Below are positions 12,336 through 23,383 of a stretch of DNA of 64,000 nucleotides, in pieces. Under the pieces are notes generated by a model that was not told where the DNA came from, did not search any database, and worked only from the letters and a program-made list of their open reading frames with translations. Source of the stretch: Trachelipus rathkii (taxonomy: Eukaryota > Arthropoda > Malacostraca > Isopoda > Trachelipodidae). The stretch spans positions 1 through 64,000 of the forward strand of contig JABUQX010028316.1 of NCBI GenBank assembly GCA_015478945.1, in the 5' to 3' direction. How positions within the stretch are numbered: the stretch's first letter is position 1; each line of letters starts with the position of its first letter. The translations under genes and the position numbers were made by a program.

Positions 12336-12700
12336 ATTAATTTATTAATTAATTGCAGTGTATTTCCTTTCTACTTCTCAATATATTCTTAATTATTTTC
12401 TATTATAAAATATTAATTATATCTACGGGCTTATGTTCTTTAATTATATTATAAAGTTGAAATAAAATTTTGCGAATCAATATATGAGAATAGCAATTAT
12501 AAAATTATTGAAATATTTCCTCTTGTACCCTCCATTTATTAAAGTTAAAAATTGCTTTTCCTTCTTCATTTTTTTAAATTTGAAGAAATCATAGTAATCA
12601 GCTTAAATAATTTGTCATTATTAACAAAAAATCGTTGTATTTTCTTTGGTAAAGAACCTTTTAAAGGTTATTAACTTTATTTGGCTCTGACCCTCTCGAA
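12336..12700. other. AT-rich spacer without features
   Basis: No coding frame or repeat was recognised between the ATT array and the promoter-like CRE at 12.71 kb. Confidence 0.4.
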
Positions 12701-12710
12701 AAGCAAAATG

Positions 12711-12720
12711 ATGACGTCAT
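12711..12720 (+). promoter_or_regulatory. CRE-like palindrome TGACGTCA
   Basis: The palindrome atgacgtcat lies about 155 bp upstream of a candidate first exon at 12876. CREB/ATF-type factors bind this 8-mer in animals. Similar sites occur in the repeat blocks at 40159 and 56018. The exon association is inferred from position alone. Confidence 0.4.
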
Positions 12721-12875
12721 AATATTTCTACATTCTTATGTTTTTGGTTTTATTTACAAAGGTTGGCATTTCTGAATTAGTGTTTTGATTTTCTCATTTT
12801 TACTGTGTGTTTTGGTCCAGTGTTCAATTTTTTTTTGTTGTTTTTGTTTGTTAAGAGTTTTCAAAATTTTTTATT

Positions 12876-12957
12876 ATGGCGGGAGCAGAAGATGAACCTA
12901 TGCATTTATATGAAGTTTTTCAAAGTTGTTTCAATAAAATTGCAAATAAGCACCCTG
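12876..12957 (+). CDS. Candidate first coding exon with splice donor
   Basis: An ATG in good context (ttATGG) opens 27 codons beginning '[14 protein letters not shown]' and ending '...NKIANKHP', followed by CTG|GTGAGA, a good GT donor. The frame closes soon after the donor. Composition is unlike the surrounding AT-rich noise: mixed acidic and helical, with varied codons. A CRE lies upstream at 12711. I do not recognise the protein and no second exon was found in the following kilobase. It could be chance, but the coincidence of start context, residue mix and donor favours a real 5' exon. Confidence 0.4.
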
Positions 12958-12960
12958 GTG

Positions 12961-13850
12961 AGATCATATTTTCAACCTAGCTAGGCTAGCCTATGTAGCC
13001 CTAGACTAGGTCGTGGGCATTGAAAGTGTCATCAGTGTTTTTTTGTGGGCACAGTGACTGTGGGTACCTTTGTGACAGTGAAATTTTTATTGATAATTCA
13101 AACGTTTAAGTTTGTGGATTCAAATATTGTTTTTGATGATGTTTTTGTACTATTACCAGATATTTTAATATATTTTTTATACCCTTTTACTGCCTCAAAC
13201 CCCATTACCACTAGCCTACTAAATTATAGTTGGTAATAGTTGATCAACAGATTCTGATAAATTATCAATATTTTTTTCCCCATCTTTTTTTTTACATATC
13301 TTTCCTCCCCATGTAAAAGTACTAAAACAGTGGTGCCAAACCTCTCTCATATATAAATTTAATTTACCAAAATTTTTTTTTGTTTAAATTCATTTTAGGT
13401 CATTAAGTTTAGGTTATGATAAGTTTTGTTAATTATACACAGTAAATCTGTATTTACTTAACCAAACTTATTATAACTTTACTGATTTTTTGAATATGAA
13501 AAGAAATATATGAAAACATATAATGTCTCTTATAAAAATATCATAAATTTGGTAATTTTTTAACATTTGGTTAGCGTTGCTTCTAGGAATAGTATCAAAA
13601 ACGCATTTGATATAAAATATATCAATTTTTTAGAATCTTGAACTCTACTATTACCTTTATTATTGCATTTTTTATTTTAAATTTTAAGTACATTAAAATG
13701 TAAGAAAAGAGAGAGAGAAACCATAATACATTGGCTTGTCAAGACTGTCCCGGTCAATAAAATATAAAATTTGTAATCATCGTAAATATAAAATTCCTCA
13801 TACAAATAATTAGAATATTAAAATAATCAACAGTAAGAGGTTACATAAGC
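12961..13850. other. Possible intron; no genes seen
   Basis: AT-rich sequence after the candidate donor. Short 'taggctagcctat' type motifs lie near 12980. There is no coding frame and no clear element. Confidence 0.35.
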
Positions 13851-13858
13851 ATATTGAG

Positions 13859-14038
13859 CAGGGTTGGCAAAAAGCCATGGATATTTGGCTTTTTGGCTGT
13901 GGTTAATTGGCTATTTGACCCTTATATGAAAAATTATAAGAGTCAAATAGCTAATTAACTATAGCCAAAAAGCCAAAAATCCATAGTCAAAAATCAATAG
14001 CCAAAAAGCCAAAAATCTGTGGCTTTTTGCCAACCCTG
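13859..14038. mobile_element. hAT-type MITE, 180 bp
   Basis: The element starts cagggttggcaaaaagcca and ends in its exact complement tggctttttgccaaccctg, and most of the interior is also palindromic ('ggctttttggct', 'agccaaaaagcc'). The 8 bp flanks are atattgag and gtatcgag, identical at 6 of 8 with both differences transitions. Eight-bp target duplications and CAGGG-type ends are hallmarks of hAT-superfamily MITEs. No transposase is encoded. Confidence 0.85.
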
Positions 14039-14068
14039 GTATCGAGACTGACCCAACCATTTAATTAT

Positions 14069-14186
14069 TAGTGTTGCACTGATACCAAAATTTGAGGCCG
14101 ATACTGATACAAGTACTCGCAATTTTTTCATTACCGATACAGATACCTCAAAAATTGACCGATACCATGGTATCGGTGCATCACTA
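14069..14186. mobile_element. Short hAT-like MITE, 118 bp
   Basis: The left end tagtgttgcactgatacca and right end tggtatcggtgcatcacta pair at 17 of 19 positions. The interior repeats 'gatac' words in both orientations. Flanks are ttaattat and aaaattat (6 of 8 alike), a possible degraded 8 bp duplication, though AT-richness makes chance plausible. TAGTG-TGCACCGATACC ends are common in hAT-type miniature elements. Confidence 0.75.
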
Positions 14187-14310
14187 AAAATTATATAAGC
14201 AATATGGAAGTAAAGCTAAATTATAAACAAATATATTAATTAGTGATGTACGAGTCCAATTTTTGGGGCAGCACAGTCCGAGTTCAGATACTATGCCAGA
14301 TCTGAGTTAA

Positions 14311-14578
14311 AAAGTCCATATTGTAAATCCATTTTGATAATTTTAGGACTTTCAGTCATTACTTAGTTATGCAGTCAGTTGAAACATCAAAAATATTGAT
14401 TTTTTTTTGTTATGATTATCAATGATTATAGTTAAGAAATCCATATTATTATAAATCTATTTGAGTAATTTTTAGATTCCAATAACTTAGTTATTACTTC
14501 AGTAATTGTTTAGCTACGCACAGTCAGTCGAAACATCAATAACATTATTTTTTTTTTTATCATTATCAATAATTAAAG
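14311..14578. repeat. Tandem direct duplication, ~125-140 bp units
   Basis: Two adjacent units share, in order, 'ccata-ttgtaaatcc', 'acttagtta', 'cagtcagt-gaaacatca', a T run, and 'atcaatgatta/atcaataatta'. The first unit runs about 14311-14432, the second about 14433-14578. A nearby 'attagtgatgtacgagtcc' at 14241 may be the end of another miniature element. Confidence 0.7.
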
Positions 14579-14619
14579 ATTATTGAAATGTATTTAATAC
14601 AGCCTAATAAAGCGCAGAA

Positions 14620-15960
14620 CAACTTTTGTAGTAATGTAGCAAGATCCGGTTCTTGCCAGATTTCCTGCCTTTTCAAAAAGCTTTTGCTGGATGTCATTTT
14701 TATATCCCGTCAAAGCTCAGATATTTCTAAAGAATAAAAACGGTTCCTATTAATCTTGAATATATCATATTCAAATCTTATTATAGCTATTTAAGCTTAC
14801 AGAGATAGATGTGGTTTATGTGCATCCTGTTTGATTCTTAGAGCTTGTTTTTGGTTGTTTGGAGTTTGTATTTTAGTCAGTGGATACCAGGTTGGAGAAG
14901 TATAATTTAGAGGTAGGCGAATGTATTGTTTTTATAGTCTATAGTGGGGGATGTTGGTTTATTGTTTGTGAAGTCTGTGCCAGCGATGGTTCTTAATATG
15001 TTCAGTTTCTTATTGCAGACGAATTATGTTATCTAGTATATTTTGTGAAGGTGAGATGCAATGTCAATTATTACTCCAAGAAACATAATCTGGAGAACGC
15101 TAAAAAAAAATTGTTTAGAGACTATGTGGGAGAAGATTTTACTCCCACTGGTAATTAATACTAATTATTGGTCAGTGTTTGTGGCTGTGTTTAGGCTCTG
15201 ATGTGTAGGGCTATGCGTGATGTCAACGCGATTAGGTTGTGTATGATTGTGTGATTTGTGTGGTTGGCGTAATCAGCCGTAAATAGTGAATAGTATGGAT
15301 AGTATTGCCGCCTTGAGTACTCTGTTGTTGATGTGCATTCTTTTATATTGTTTGTCTGTTATTTGTGCTTTTCATCCTGATAAAAAGTTAGAAACCATTT
15401 CTTTATATGGGTGAATTAAAGTTTTATTTGATCAAGTGTTGCACTTTATTGACATGCATTGTTGAGTTGATTATATGATTGTTTATGGGTATTTGGTTAG
15501 CCAGATGTGGGTTATAATGTTTATGATGAGGTTGTAGTTGAGGTTATGTGAAACTGTGTTGTGAAATTTTGGTTGATGTGTCGAGTTTTGTTTTAGTATG
15601 TTTTTCTAGTAGTTTGCATAGTGTGATAATAGAGAGATGGGCGATATGATGAAGTTCAGAGGGTCTTTTCTGTTTAATTTAGGTATTAATGATTATCTTT
15701 TTCCCAAATAGGGGGAATGAATCGAGCTAATGGAGCATTATATATTTGGGCTAATTGTGTTTAATAGCTTTGTTCCTAGGTTGTTTGAGTGTTATGAGAT
15801 ATTATCTGGCCAGTTGCAGAGTGAGTTTTAAGTCATATGTAATATTTTTGGGTCATTGTGGTTATTTCATTATTGTCGTGTTTAGTTTTTCTTGAGGCTT
15901 TGAGGCATTCCTGTTTGAGGGGTGTTGGGTTAATTAAGTATATTTTAAAGGCATAAAATA
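14620..15960 (-). mobile_element. Decayed Jockey-like non-LTR retrotransposon (RT)
   Basis: The plus strand is markedly G/T-rich, the reverse of a C/A-rich coding strand. Minus-strand reading gives fragments in RT order: 'RKDPLNF' then 'PISLLS' (the x-N-YRPISLL motif, near 15640), 'KEMVSNFLSG' near 15390, 'YSRRQYYP' in place of VPQGAVLSP near 15310, and 'LTLHLTF' (normally DxHLTFxxHI, near 15050). 'LNILR' with 'AGT' (about 14985) and 'KNQTGCT' (14830) follow. This matches the C-terminal RT and thumb of Jockey-clade elements common in crustaceans. Stops and frameshifts occur every few dozen codons. Ends were not found. Confidence 0.6.
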
Positions 15961-16297
15961 GCTTGCCATCCACAGAGCATGCTCACTGCCAGGAATGTGA
16001 AATGAGACTCTACATCGGGGGCTGCTGCCAAGGAAGATCACAGCTAATTCTAATAATTCCCGATAATCATTTGTGCTGTTTCAGGTGTAATTGATCTTCA
16101 AGAAATTCCATCATATTTCCATGGACATCCTCGGTGACAACAAAATTCATACCGAAATTGGCTGGATAAAAAATGGATCAGGGTTCCCCAAAATTTTTCC
16201 CCAAAAAAAATTCGGATAACCAGATTACTGGTCGATGCAGTTAGGAGCCAGATACTGAGATACCAATTTGGGAAATTGCGTTAATCCGCAGTAAAAG

Positions 16298-16402
16298 TAT
16301 ATATATATTAAATATATATATATATATATATAATATATTAAGTATAGAGTATATATATAGTATATATATAATAATATATATATATATATATATATAATAT
16401 AT
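16298..16402. repeat. (TA)n array, imperfect
   Basis: TA dinucleotides with scattered single-base slips. It lies between the Jockey relic and the hAT transposase relic. Confidence 0.9.
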
Positions 16403-16509
16403 AATGGTTTATAATGATGCTTATCTTTGATAATCAGGAATACTGTATTAGTAAACACAAAAAAATCTGACACCATTTTGTTATCATGACTTACGGCAGT
16501 AAGCTAAAT

Positions 16510-17300
16510 TGATTCAAGAAAGCTTGAACCTCCCATCTCACAAACTTGTTCAAGATGTTTCTACATGATGGAACTCTACATACTATATGTTAGACCAACT
16601 TTATAAACAAAAGCAGGCCGTAAATATTTATACTGCAGACCATGATATCCCAACACTAACATCCAATCAGTGGAGTGTCTCATTGAAAACATCATCTGTG
16701 TCCTGAAACCCTTTGAGAAAATGACAAAACAAGCAAGCTGTGATCAGGAATTAATCAATTATGTATATTCCTGCTGCTAGCAAACTCTGAACAAAATAAT
16801 CTTTCAAAAGAATCAAAACGTAACAATGATTGTGATACAAATATTGAAAGAGAACTTTAAAAAGCTTTAGAATTTCTTTTACAAAGAAAGAATAATATAG
16901 AAACAGAAAAATGTTTCACAATTTCAACCTTATTCTGAGCAAATTTAAAAATGTTTCTGAAAACACGGAGAAGATACAATCATATATAAACAAACTGATT
17001 CTGTTAGAAGATAACCTGAAAGTAATATTAAATGTAAATCCAAAATCTAAAGCTTGTGAAGATCAGAGTACATGAAGAAAGCACGCAGAATTTGTTCAAC
17101 ATTGGTTAGTCTAAGAAATGGATATGTTCATGTTAATTGAAGTAAGGGTATAGTTTCTAGCAAAATGGAAAAAGGAAATGGAAACGAAGTGTCTGCCAGT
17201 TTGAACAGATTTAACAACTATTTTTCTCAAGTGTGAAATCCAATGCAAAAAAAACTGCTGTATCATTCTCCAATCTCTACTAACTAATAAATTACATCAA
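16510..17300 (+). pseudogene. hAT transposase fragment
   Basis: Plus-strand translation gives 'HKLVQDV' and then 'ST-WNSTYYMLDQL', the well-conserved hAT segment VxDVxTRWNSTYxML, with a stop where Arg should be. 'YTADHDIPTLTSNQWSV' and a 'KPFE'-type segment follow, as in hAT/ZBED transposases. Later islets (17160-17270), including a Ser/Asn-rich stretch and 'NNYFSQV', fit the region before the C-terminal dimerisation domain. Many stops and frameshifts occur. Terminal inverted repeats were not identified; the copy ends near the poly-T tract. Confidence 0.65.
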
Positions 17301-17491
17301 TTGGTTATTTTAAAAAATAATCAAAGAAATGTTATCAGCTTAAGAGAGCTGGATGCGGCTGCTGAGTGGAATAAAAGGATGAACTAGATCTTTAGAAATT
17401 AGACGAATACAAATTAACATCTCTGCCTTATTCTTAATTTCAATACACACCAAAACTGATGACCTTTTCAATAAATAATAACCTTTTGTAG

Positions 17492-17494
<3 letters not shown>

Positions 17495-17537
<43 letters not shown>
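17495..17537. repeat. Poly-T tract, 43 nt
   Basis: An uninterrupted T run between the hAT relic and the LTR segment. It could be the poly-A tail of a minus-strand retrocopy or an expanded slippage tract. Confidence 0.9.
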
Positions 17538-17539
<2 letters not shown>

Positions 17540-17557
17540 GCAAGGATCTTTCTTTAA

Positions 17558-17984
17558 GTGTTTGAGTGTTAAGATTATCAGAATTGGGGACTACACTCTG
17601 CTACCAATTTGATGGATTGTAGCAGAAAGGAGACACTTACTTTTAATGTATGCAGTGGATACTTCTCTTTCTTCTTTCTTTATTGAGAATCTTTTAATGT
17701 TTTAAAGTCCAAATGATCCAAAGACACAAGGACAATTATCGATGATGATATAATATTCTCTACTCGATTGAGTATCTTGTTTTAAAGTCCAAATGATCCA
17801 AAGACAAGGACAATTATAAGGTATAAGTTGAAAGTCAAATTATCGCCAGTCACCGCATGACATTCAGTCAAGTCAGTGCTCAGAATGTCTACTGACAGCA
17901 ATTACGAGAAAGACTACTTCAATACCACACACAAGCATGAAAGGCGCCCAACACCCATGTATACTACCCAGCTGTAATTCTCTA
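17558..17984 (-). mobile_element. Copia family 2: LTR plus primer site and leader (truncated copy)
   Basis: Reading minus: an LTR (17984 to 17610, about 375 bp) ends ...CCATCA and is followed by 'AATTGGTAGCAGAGTGTAG', then leader sequence to about 17558. The same series occurs at 23857-23384. Because the primer site lies inside this copy, it is a 5' LTR end of another insertion, not the 3' LTR of the element to its right. There is also no purine tract next to 17984. The copy stops at the poly-T tract. Confidence 0.75.
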
Positions 17985-18014
17985 ATAGTTTTATTAAAGT
18001 TTAAATAAAGCTCA

Positions 18015-18900
18015 TTCAGCCTGACCTTGGATGGGTGGTGAATCAGACCACCATTGAGTGGTGAATCGGACCATCTGTTTTTTTTAAATTCCTCTTTACG
18101 TAAAATTCAATTTTATAGTTTTTAATTTTTACTTAATATAATAATTTGTTTATAATATATTTAAAATTAGAATAAGAAATAAAAATGTTAATTAATGATA
18201 CAATTAAAATAAGAATAAAAATAAGGTGGTTCTGATTCACCCCCTCTCCGCTCAAAAATTTTTGACTTTTTTTGGAATGTTCGTATTTTTTATATAAATT
18301 TCAATTTTTAAATTTTTACTTAATATAAGTAACTATTTATTATATTTAAATATAATTATACGTAATAAAAGTCGATAATACGTAAAATACGAAAAACACA
18401 ATGGTGGTCCGATCACCCCTCATCAATTTGTATGGCCAGGTGAATCGGACCCAAGTTAGGCCCGTTTGATTTTGCCACTAATTTACTGTTTATTTGGAAC
18501 AAAAATTTACTTTGCTAGTTTAAAGCTAACATACTCGAGTGTATACACTGTGAAAAAAAAATAAATTAAAATCCATCCACAATTTTCCATTTTATAACAA
18601 AGTTTTAAAAAAAACTCGCATTAATACAAAAGTGCGAATTTTATTGAAGGCCATTTTGTACCCTAATTATTATATTTTTTAAAAATTTTGTAGCTCGTAA
18701 TTTTTATATATTTTTTAAAAATATAAAAACTCTTCTAGAATTAAAGATGATCTAAATAAAACTTGTAGTACTACCGCGTGGCTATTAAATGAGTGAAATT
18801 TTTTTTTTTTTTTTTTTAAATTTTTTTTTTTTTTTATTTTATTTAGAGTGGACCGAATCACCCCTCTAAAAAAGCCGGGCCTGGTCACCCTGCCCGACGC
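18015..18900. repeat. Repeat block with inverted GGTGAATCGGACC motifs
   Basis: A 14-18 bp motif (ggtgaatcggaccat or close) occurs at about 18036, 18058 and 18430, and its complement at about 18227, 18405 and 18850. Between copies lie AT-rich units that share 'tttttaatttttacttaatat'. The outermost copies are inverted, so the whole block can fold back. Two T runs sit at 18800-18835. The ends look like a MITE or foldback nested beside Copia family 2. Confidence 0.6.
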
Positions 18901-19489
18901 CATACCTCATATATACCTCAATCTTTAGTTTCTTTCCCATTTTCTGAAGGTCTATTTTTACTTCTTTGTTCTTCCATCTTTCTTAGCACTTTAATCGCTT
19001 TTCTCATATCAGAAGTATTCCCTTCTTTAAACTTCTTACTGAGCCAACTAACCTCTACTGCTAAATCAGGTCTAGTATGCTATGACAACCAGTTTATTCT
19101 TCCTATTAAAGCTCTATATTGAGTCATTTCCTCTCCTGTGAGATTTCTCTCTTCTTTAAACCTCTTTCTTTCTGGACATTCGATTCCTTTGACATATTTA
19201 ATTTGATCCATCTTTATGTGATCTTCTTCTTGTTCAATATTCACTCCTACATAGGTAAACCTCTTTGTTTCTTCTACTCCAACAGTAATCCTATTCTTTA
19301 AATTGTTGATTACCTGTTTTTGAAAGTCCTTATCTCCACCATAACAAAAATCATCTACATGTGAGGCACATGATTCCCAAACAAGAAAAGTTTATTTATT
19401 CTTGTCCAATAAAATTTCTGTGGGTTTCTATTTTGGGAAATCTAAAAAAAAACGAAATTTCTCTTCACCTAAGGATATATTCTACTACA

Positions 19490-19813
19490 CTATAATAACC
19501 ATGCCTTTGTGTCATCCCTAAGACCATAAACAGTCTTTCGCAGCTTCCATATCCCTTTACTTTTAGCTTCTTTAGGAGGTTTTAAATATACATTCCTCTT
19601 TATTTCTTTTCCTTGTAAATAAGCGGTTTTGACATCTAGAGTTTTACACTCCCAGCCCTTGTGATTAATAATGCTCAATGTAACCTTTAAAATTTCAGCA
19701 GAACATGTGGGTGCATCATTCAACTCATCCACCTTCTGTTCCTCGAAACCTCTTGCCACCAACCTCCCCTTACAAATTTCTAGTTTGCCGATACATTGTA
19801 TATGTGAAATCAA
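19490..19813 (-). pseudogene. Copia family 2 reverse transcriptase, N-terminal part
   Basis: The 107-residue frame has 'KGRLVARGFEEQKVDELND', the Copia RT entry motif (K-RLVA-GF-Q/E). 'APTCSAEILKVTLSII' follows, then 'WECKTLDVKTAYLQG', where D-V-K-x-A-(F/Y)-L is the first catalytic Asp region, then 'VYLKPPKEA' and 'WKLRKTVYGLRDDTKAW'. The spacing is normal for Copia. The frame ends before the YVDD box. The N-terminal neighbour 19840-20286 is in another frame, separated by a frameshift near 19830. Confidence 0.85.
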
Positions 19814-19839
19814 TCTCTTATTTATTTTAATTGTTTATT

Positions 19840-20437
19840 TTATATCCCACTCTTTCTGTTCCCTCGAAAACTCTTCATTGTCCAACCAAACCTAGGCTCT
19901 ACAAATATCTCTTTATCTCCATCTTTTATTTTTTTCTGTTTTGATCCATCTAGTTGAACAATCTTTTTGCCCTTCTTTCTCACTTCTTCATATACCCTAA
20001 TATCCTTCCAGTTCTCGAGTTCTTTCAATTTTGCAGCCATAACCCTCTCGTCATTTATGTTTACTAATAATATTTCTTCACTTTCAGGTATCTTCCTGAA
20101 ATCCTTATGTTCTCGTAGATCCAACCACGTCCTATCTCCATTGTTAAGGTTCTCAATATTATAACTATCACTCCATTTACTACTGGTTGCTTTTCCAGCT
20201 CTATTTAAGATTCTGACTTGTATGGTTTCATTTGTTAATTTATTTATCATTCTCCATCTTTCACCTTGCTTGACCTTAGGTATCACAACATCAATCCTTT
20301 CTGCTCCTTCATCCTCACTCTCCTCTTCCTCTTCTTCTACCTCTGCATCCTCTCTTCTACTGATTATTACTTCATCAACTCCTTCGTCTTCTTCTTCCTC
20401 TTCTGCATCTTCTTCTTCTTCTTCAATTTCTTCCTGA
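19840..20437 (-). pseudogene. Copia family 2 linker between integrase and RT
   Basis: Starting from about 20437 the minus frame opens with a run of Glu/Asp codons (the GAA-rich tract 20290-20437). 'DVVIPKVKQGERWRMINKL' follows, then 'RILNRAGKATSSKWSDSYN', 'WLDLREHKDFRKIPESEEI' and 'NDERVMAAKLKELENWKD'. The last resembles the Copia segment in which the new polyprotein section begins just before RT. 'KIKDG' near the end lines up with the usual start of the RT entry motif. It is the longest uninterrupted Copia frame in the window. Confidence 0.75.
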
Positions 20438-20889
20438 TTTCATAATCTCATTCCCCTCTACATGTTTGATTCTAGTTATGTTTTTACTTTCAACACTTTC
20501 TACTTAGAGTACCTCTGTGTTTCACAAATATTGTATAATTATACAAAATACACATTCAAATAATCATCCCTCTCCACCTCCTTTTTTCATTCTCTCTTAT
20601 AGTAAAACATTTATCTCCCAATTTGGCCTCCTCTATATTGTGTTCTCTTAACTTTTTCAGTAATGCTCTCTTGATCTTCTACTTTAAATAATTTTGCTTT
20701 ATATGTATTTTCTCTCTCTCTTTCTCTATGTCATGCATATTCTTTCCTTATATACATTTCACTTTCGTAACCAGCTTTTTCATTTCGGTTAAATGCTTAT
20801 TCCTACCTAGTCACTATTACTGAATCTGTGATTCATTATCCAAAAAACCACTTTCTAGATTTTGGTAAATAAAAAAACCTCTACCCTTA

Positions 20890-21390
20890 TTGATAAGCAT
20901 ATTCTTTGCAAAAGATTATTTAGTTCCTAGTACATTGCTGTTTCCCGAGTCGCTTAGTTATCTTTCCTCCATCAATTTCCTTTATTATCCCGTTTCTATT
21001 ATAACCAATTCCCACCATGTCTTCTCGGCATTCCCATTTACTTCCACAGGTCTTACTCTGCAAGCAGTGGGCTCTTTGATCTTCAATTTCTCCTCAAAGC
21101 CATTATCTTGTTAATATTTAACCTCTTGATTCCCGAGTTTCAAGTCTGTTATCAGAAAATATTTTCTTTTATCCTTAGTAAGCTCTCAAACTCACTAATT
21201 TCCACTGTAGATTAATCAGCTTCTTTCACGATTTTCTTCGCAAAGATCCGTCCCTCATCCACTTCCCGAATGGTCATGAGTAGTGCGCCATTATCCACCA
21301 CTAGAGTTTTCCCTACTGAAACATCAGCCATTAGTCCTTTGTAATTTACCGTGTTAAGCGCTATTTCTGACTTTAACGTCTAAATAATTT
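20890..21390 (-). pseudogene. Copia family 2 upstream coding-like segments
   Basis: Two minus-strand stretches look coded. 'VNYKGLMADVSVGKTLVVDN' lies near 21330, followed by 'GALLMTIREVDEGRIFAK'. 'KIKEPTACRVRPVEVNGN' lies near 21060, followed by 'EKTWWELVIIETG'. Position between the 5' LTR and the acidic linker suggests gag-protease, but I found no DTGA-type active site. The integrase space is too short here, so part of pol is probably deleted. Confidence 0.4.
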
Positions 21391-21399
21391 GAGCTAGCA

Positions 21400-23383
21400 T
21401 TCTCATTGAGATACTTATTGTGCTTCATATAGAGGAAACCAATATTTACCTGGTTCCTCTTGCTTGAGGGGTCGCTTTCTCTTTATATTAATTTTTATGA
21501 GATCATTAGACCCAAACTAGAATTAATTTCATAATTACCAATATTCTCACAAATTAAAATCATTACATAATTCTGCTAACTCTTATTATTACCTCTTATT
21601 TTTTCTCAAAATTTCTCATTTTTGTCAGTTGACAACCATTTTTCTATTATACTTTTCATTAATATTTGTTTTTCTATAATCTGAAAGAGGATATATATGA
21701 ACAATAATTTGTAAATTGAAATTTTTTTTTTTATTTTTCATCTTTTTTTTTATTTATGTATTATATGTACATTTTCTTCCTCTCAGTCCAATAATCATTT
21801 AATATTCCACTTCTTTGTCCTGTATGTCCTTACAGTTCAATTTTTATACCCCTTATTAGTGGCAATCCTAAAGTGATTTTTGTGATTGTGTGTGTATGAT
21901 ATTTAAAATTTACATTTCACCCTTAATATTTTCAAGGTTGCCAATGATTTTTTTTTTAACTTTGACTTTTTTTTATTTATGTTTATTTTTTCTCAAAATC
22001 TTCTTAGATGGGTTACTACCAATTTCCCCATAATTAACCTATTGCTTACTCTAATCCTAATTAACAAGGCATCTTCACCAGTTTTTATAGTATTTCTTGT
22101 TCTTTATCTTTACTTTTAATACTACCCAAATTCTACCTGAAATGTATCAAAATCTTTTTGTTAAAGATTCCGTATATCACTTTTTTCTTTATTATGTTTT
22201 CGAATTATATATTTTTCCTTTTCGAGACTTCTTACCTTGTTTCTTTTATGCATCTACTTCAACCTCTTTCTGGTCTGATAGTTCTATCACAATCTATTGC
22301 TAGATATATCCTAACCTAATCTCCACCATACCGATTATTTTACAATTATAGATTATAAAATTATATTACCATTCTTCAAAGTATTACTTCTCTTTCCATC
22401 CTTTCTCTAATATCACAGAATACTCTCTCCTTTCTTTCAACTTTTTTCTCTTTGTTTTGATTTTCCTTTCCCAATTATTTTAGGGCTATTCATTCTCTTA
22501 GCCCAAAGTGTTGGACCTCTGGCCAAATTATTTTATATCTTCTATACCCTATTAATTTTAGACTTGCTTTAGTTTTCTTTCCCCTCTCTTTGATTATTAG
22601 TGTCTCTCATTTTCTGACATTTTTATTTCTTTGTTTTTTATAATCATTTTCTATTCCATTTACTTCTTTGTTTTTCTTTTTTTTTCTCCTCTCCCAACTC
22701 ATCTCTAATTCTTTTCTTCATTCTATATAATTCTTTTGTAATTTTGTCTTTTTAATTCTCCTGAAAAATTAAGTATTTGTACAATTAATCTCCTTTTTAT
22801 CGTTCATATCCATACTTCTTTTCCAGACAACATTTTACAGGCAATCACAATATGTAACTCCATGTTACTTAGTTTGGCTCCATGTAGTAAATTGACTCTA
22901 TCCTTTAAGCTCCTCACTCTCATTTTTGCCTTCACCTGGCCTGTTTGCATACTTTATCGAACCACTTTCGTACTCAGAATATTATAACTCTCATGGCTTA
23001 TTCACCTTGTATTCTTTTCTATGGAAAAACGACACTTATATTGTCCTTTTCATTTTATCCATTTTACTATCTTTTTTAAATGCTTCAAAAGAAATTTTTT
23101 TCAAATACTTTTTACTCCATCCTCTGAGGGTAAAGTTTGCCTACTCTTTTAGCTCCTTCACGACTTCATATGCTCTCCCTTCTAGAGACATCGTAATTTC
23201 TATACTAATAATATTTTTACTTCTTCTTGTAATAAGAAGCCAATCTTTCTACTCCCTTTCCTTCCCAGTTTCTCATAATCCTCACTCCTTCCCAGAAATC
23301 TCGGACATTCACAACTTCTCTTCTTTCTTCCACTGAAGTTATATTTGTTTTCGCTTCCTTGTTCATCTTAATTGAGCCTTGTG
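21400..23383 (-). other. Copia family 2 5' internal region, unresolved
   Basis: The plus strand is T/C-rich, so the minus strand is A/G-rich as expected of gag. No zinc knuckle or long frame could be read. Plus-strand frames here are shadows. Confidence 0.4.

Noticed and set aside
16000..16220. SINE or extra hAT exon left of the TA array
   Set aside because: Higher-complexity sequence but no tRNA boxes and no hAT motifs could be read.
20222..20437. Plus-strand Ser-rich ORF
   Set aside because: Shadow of the Glu-rich Copia linker on the minus strand.
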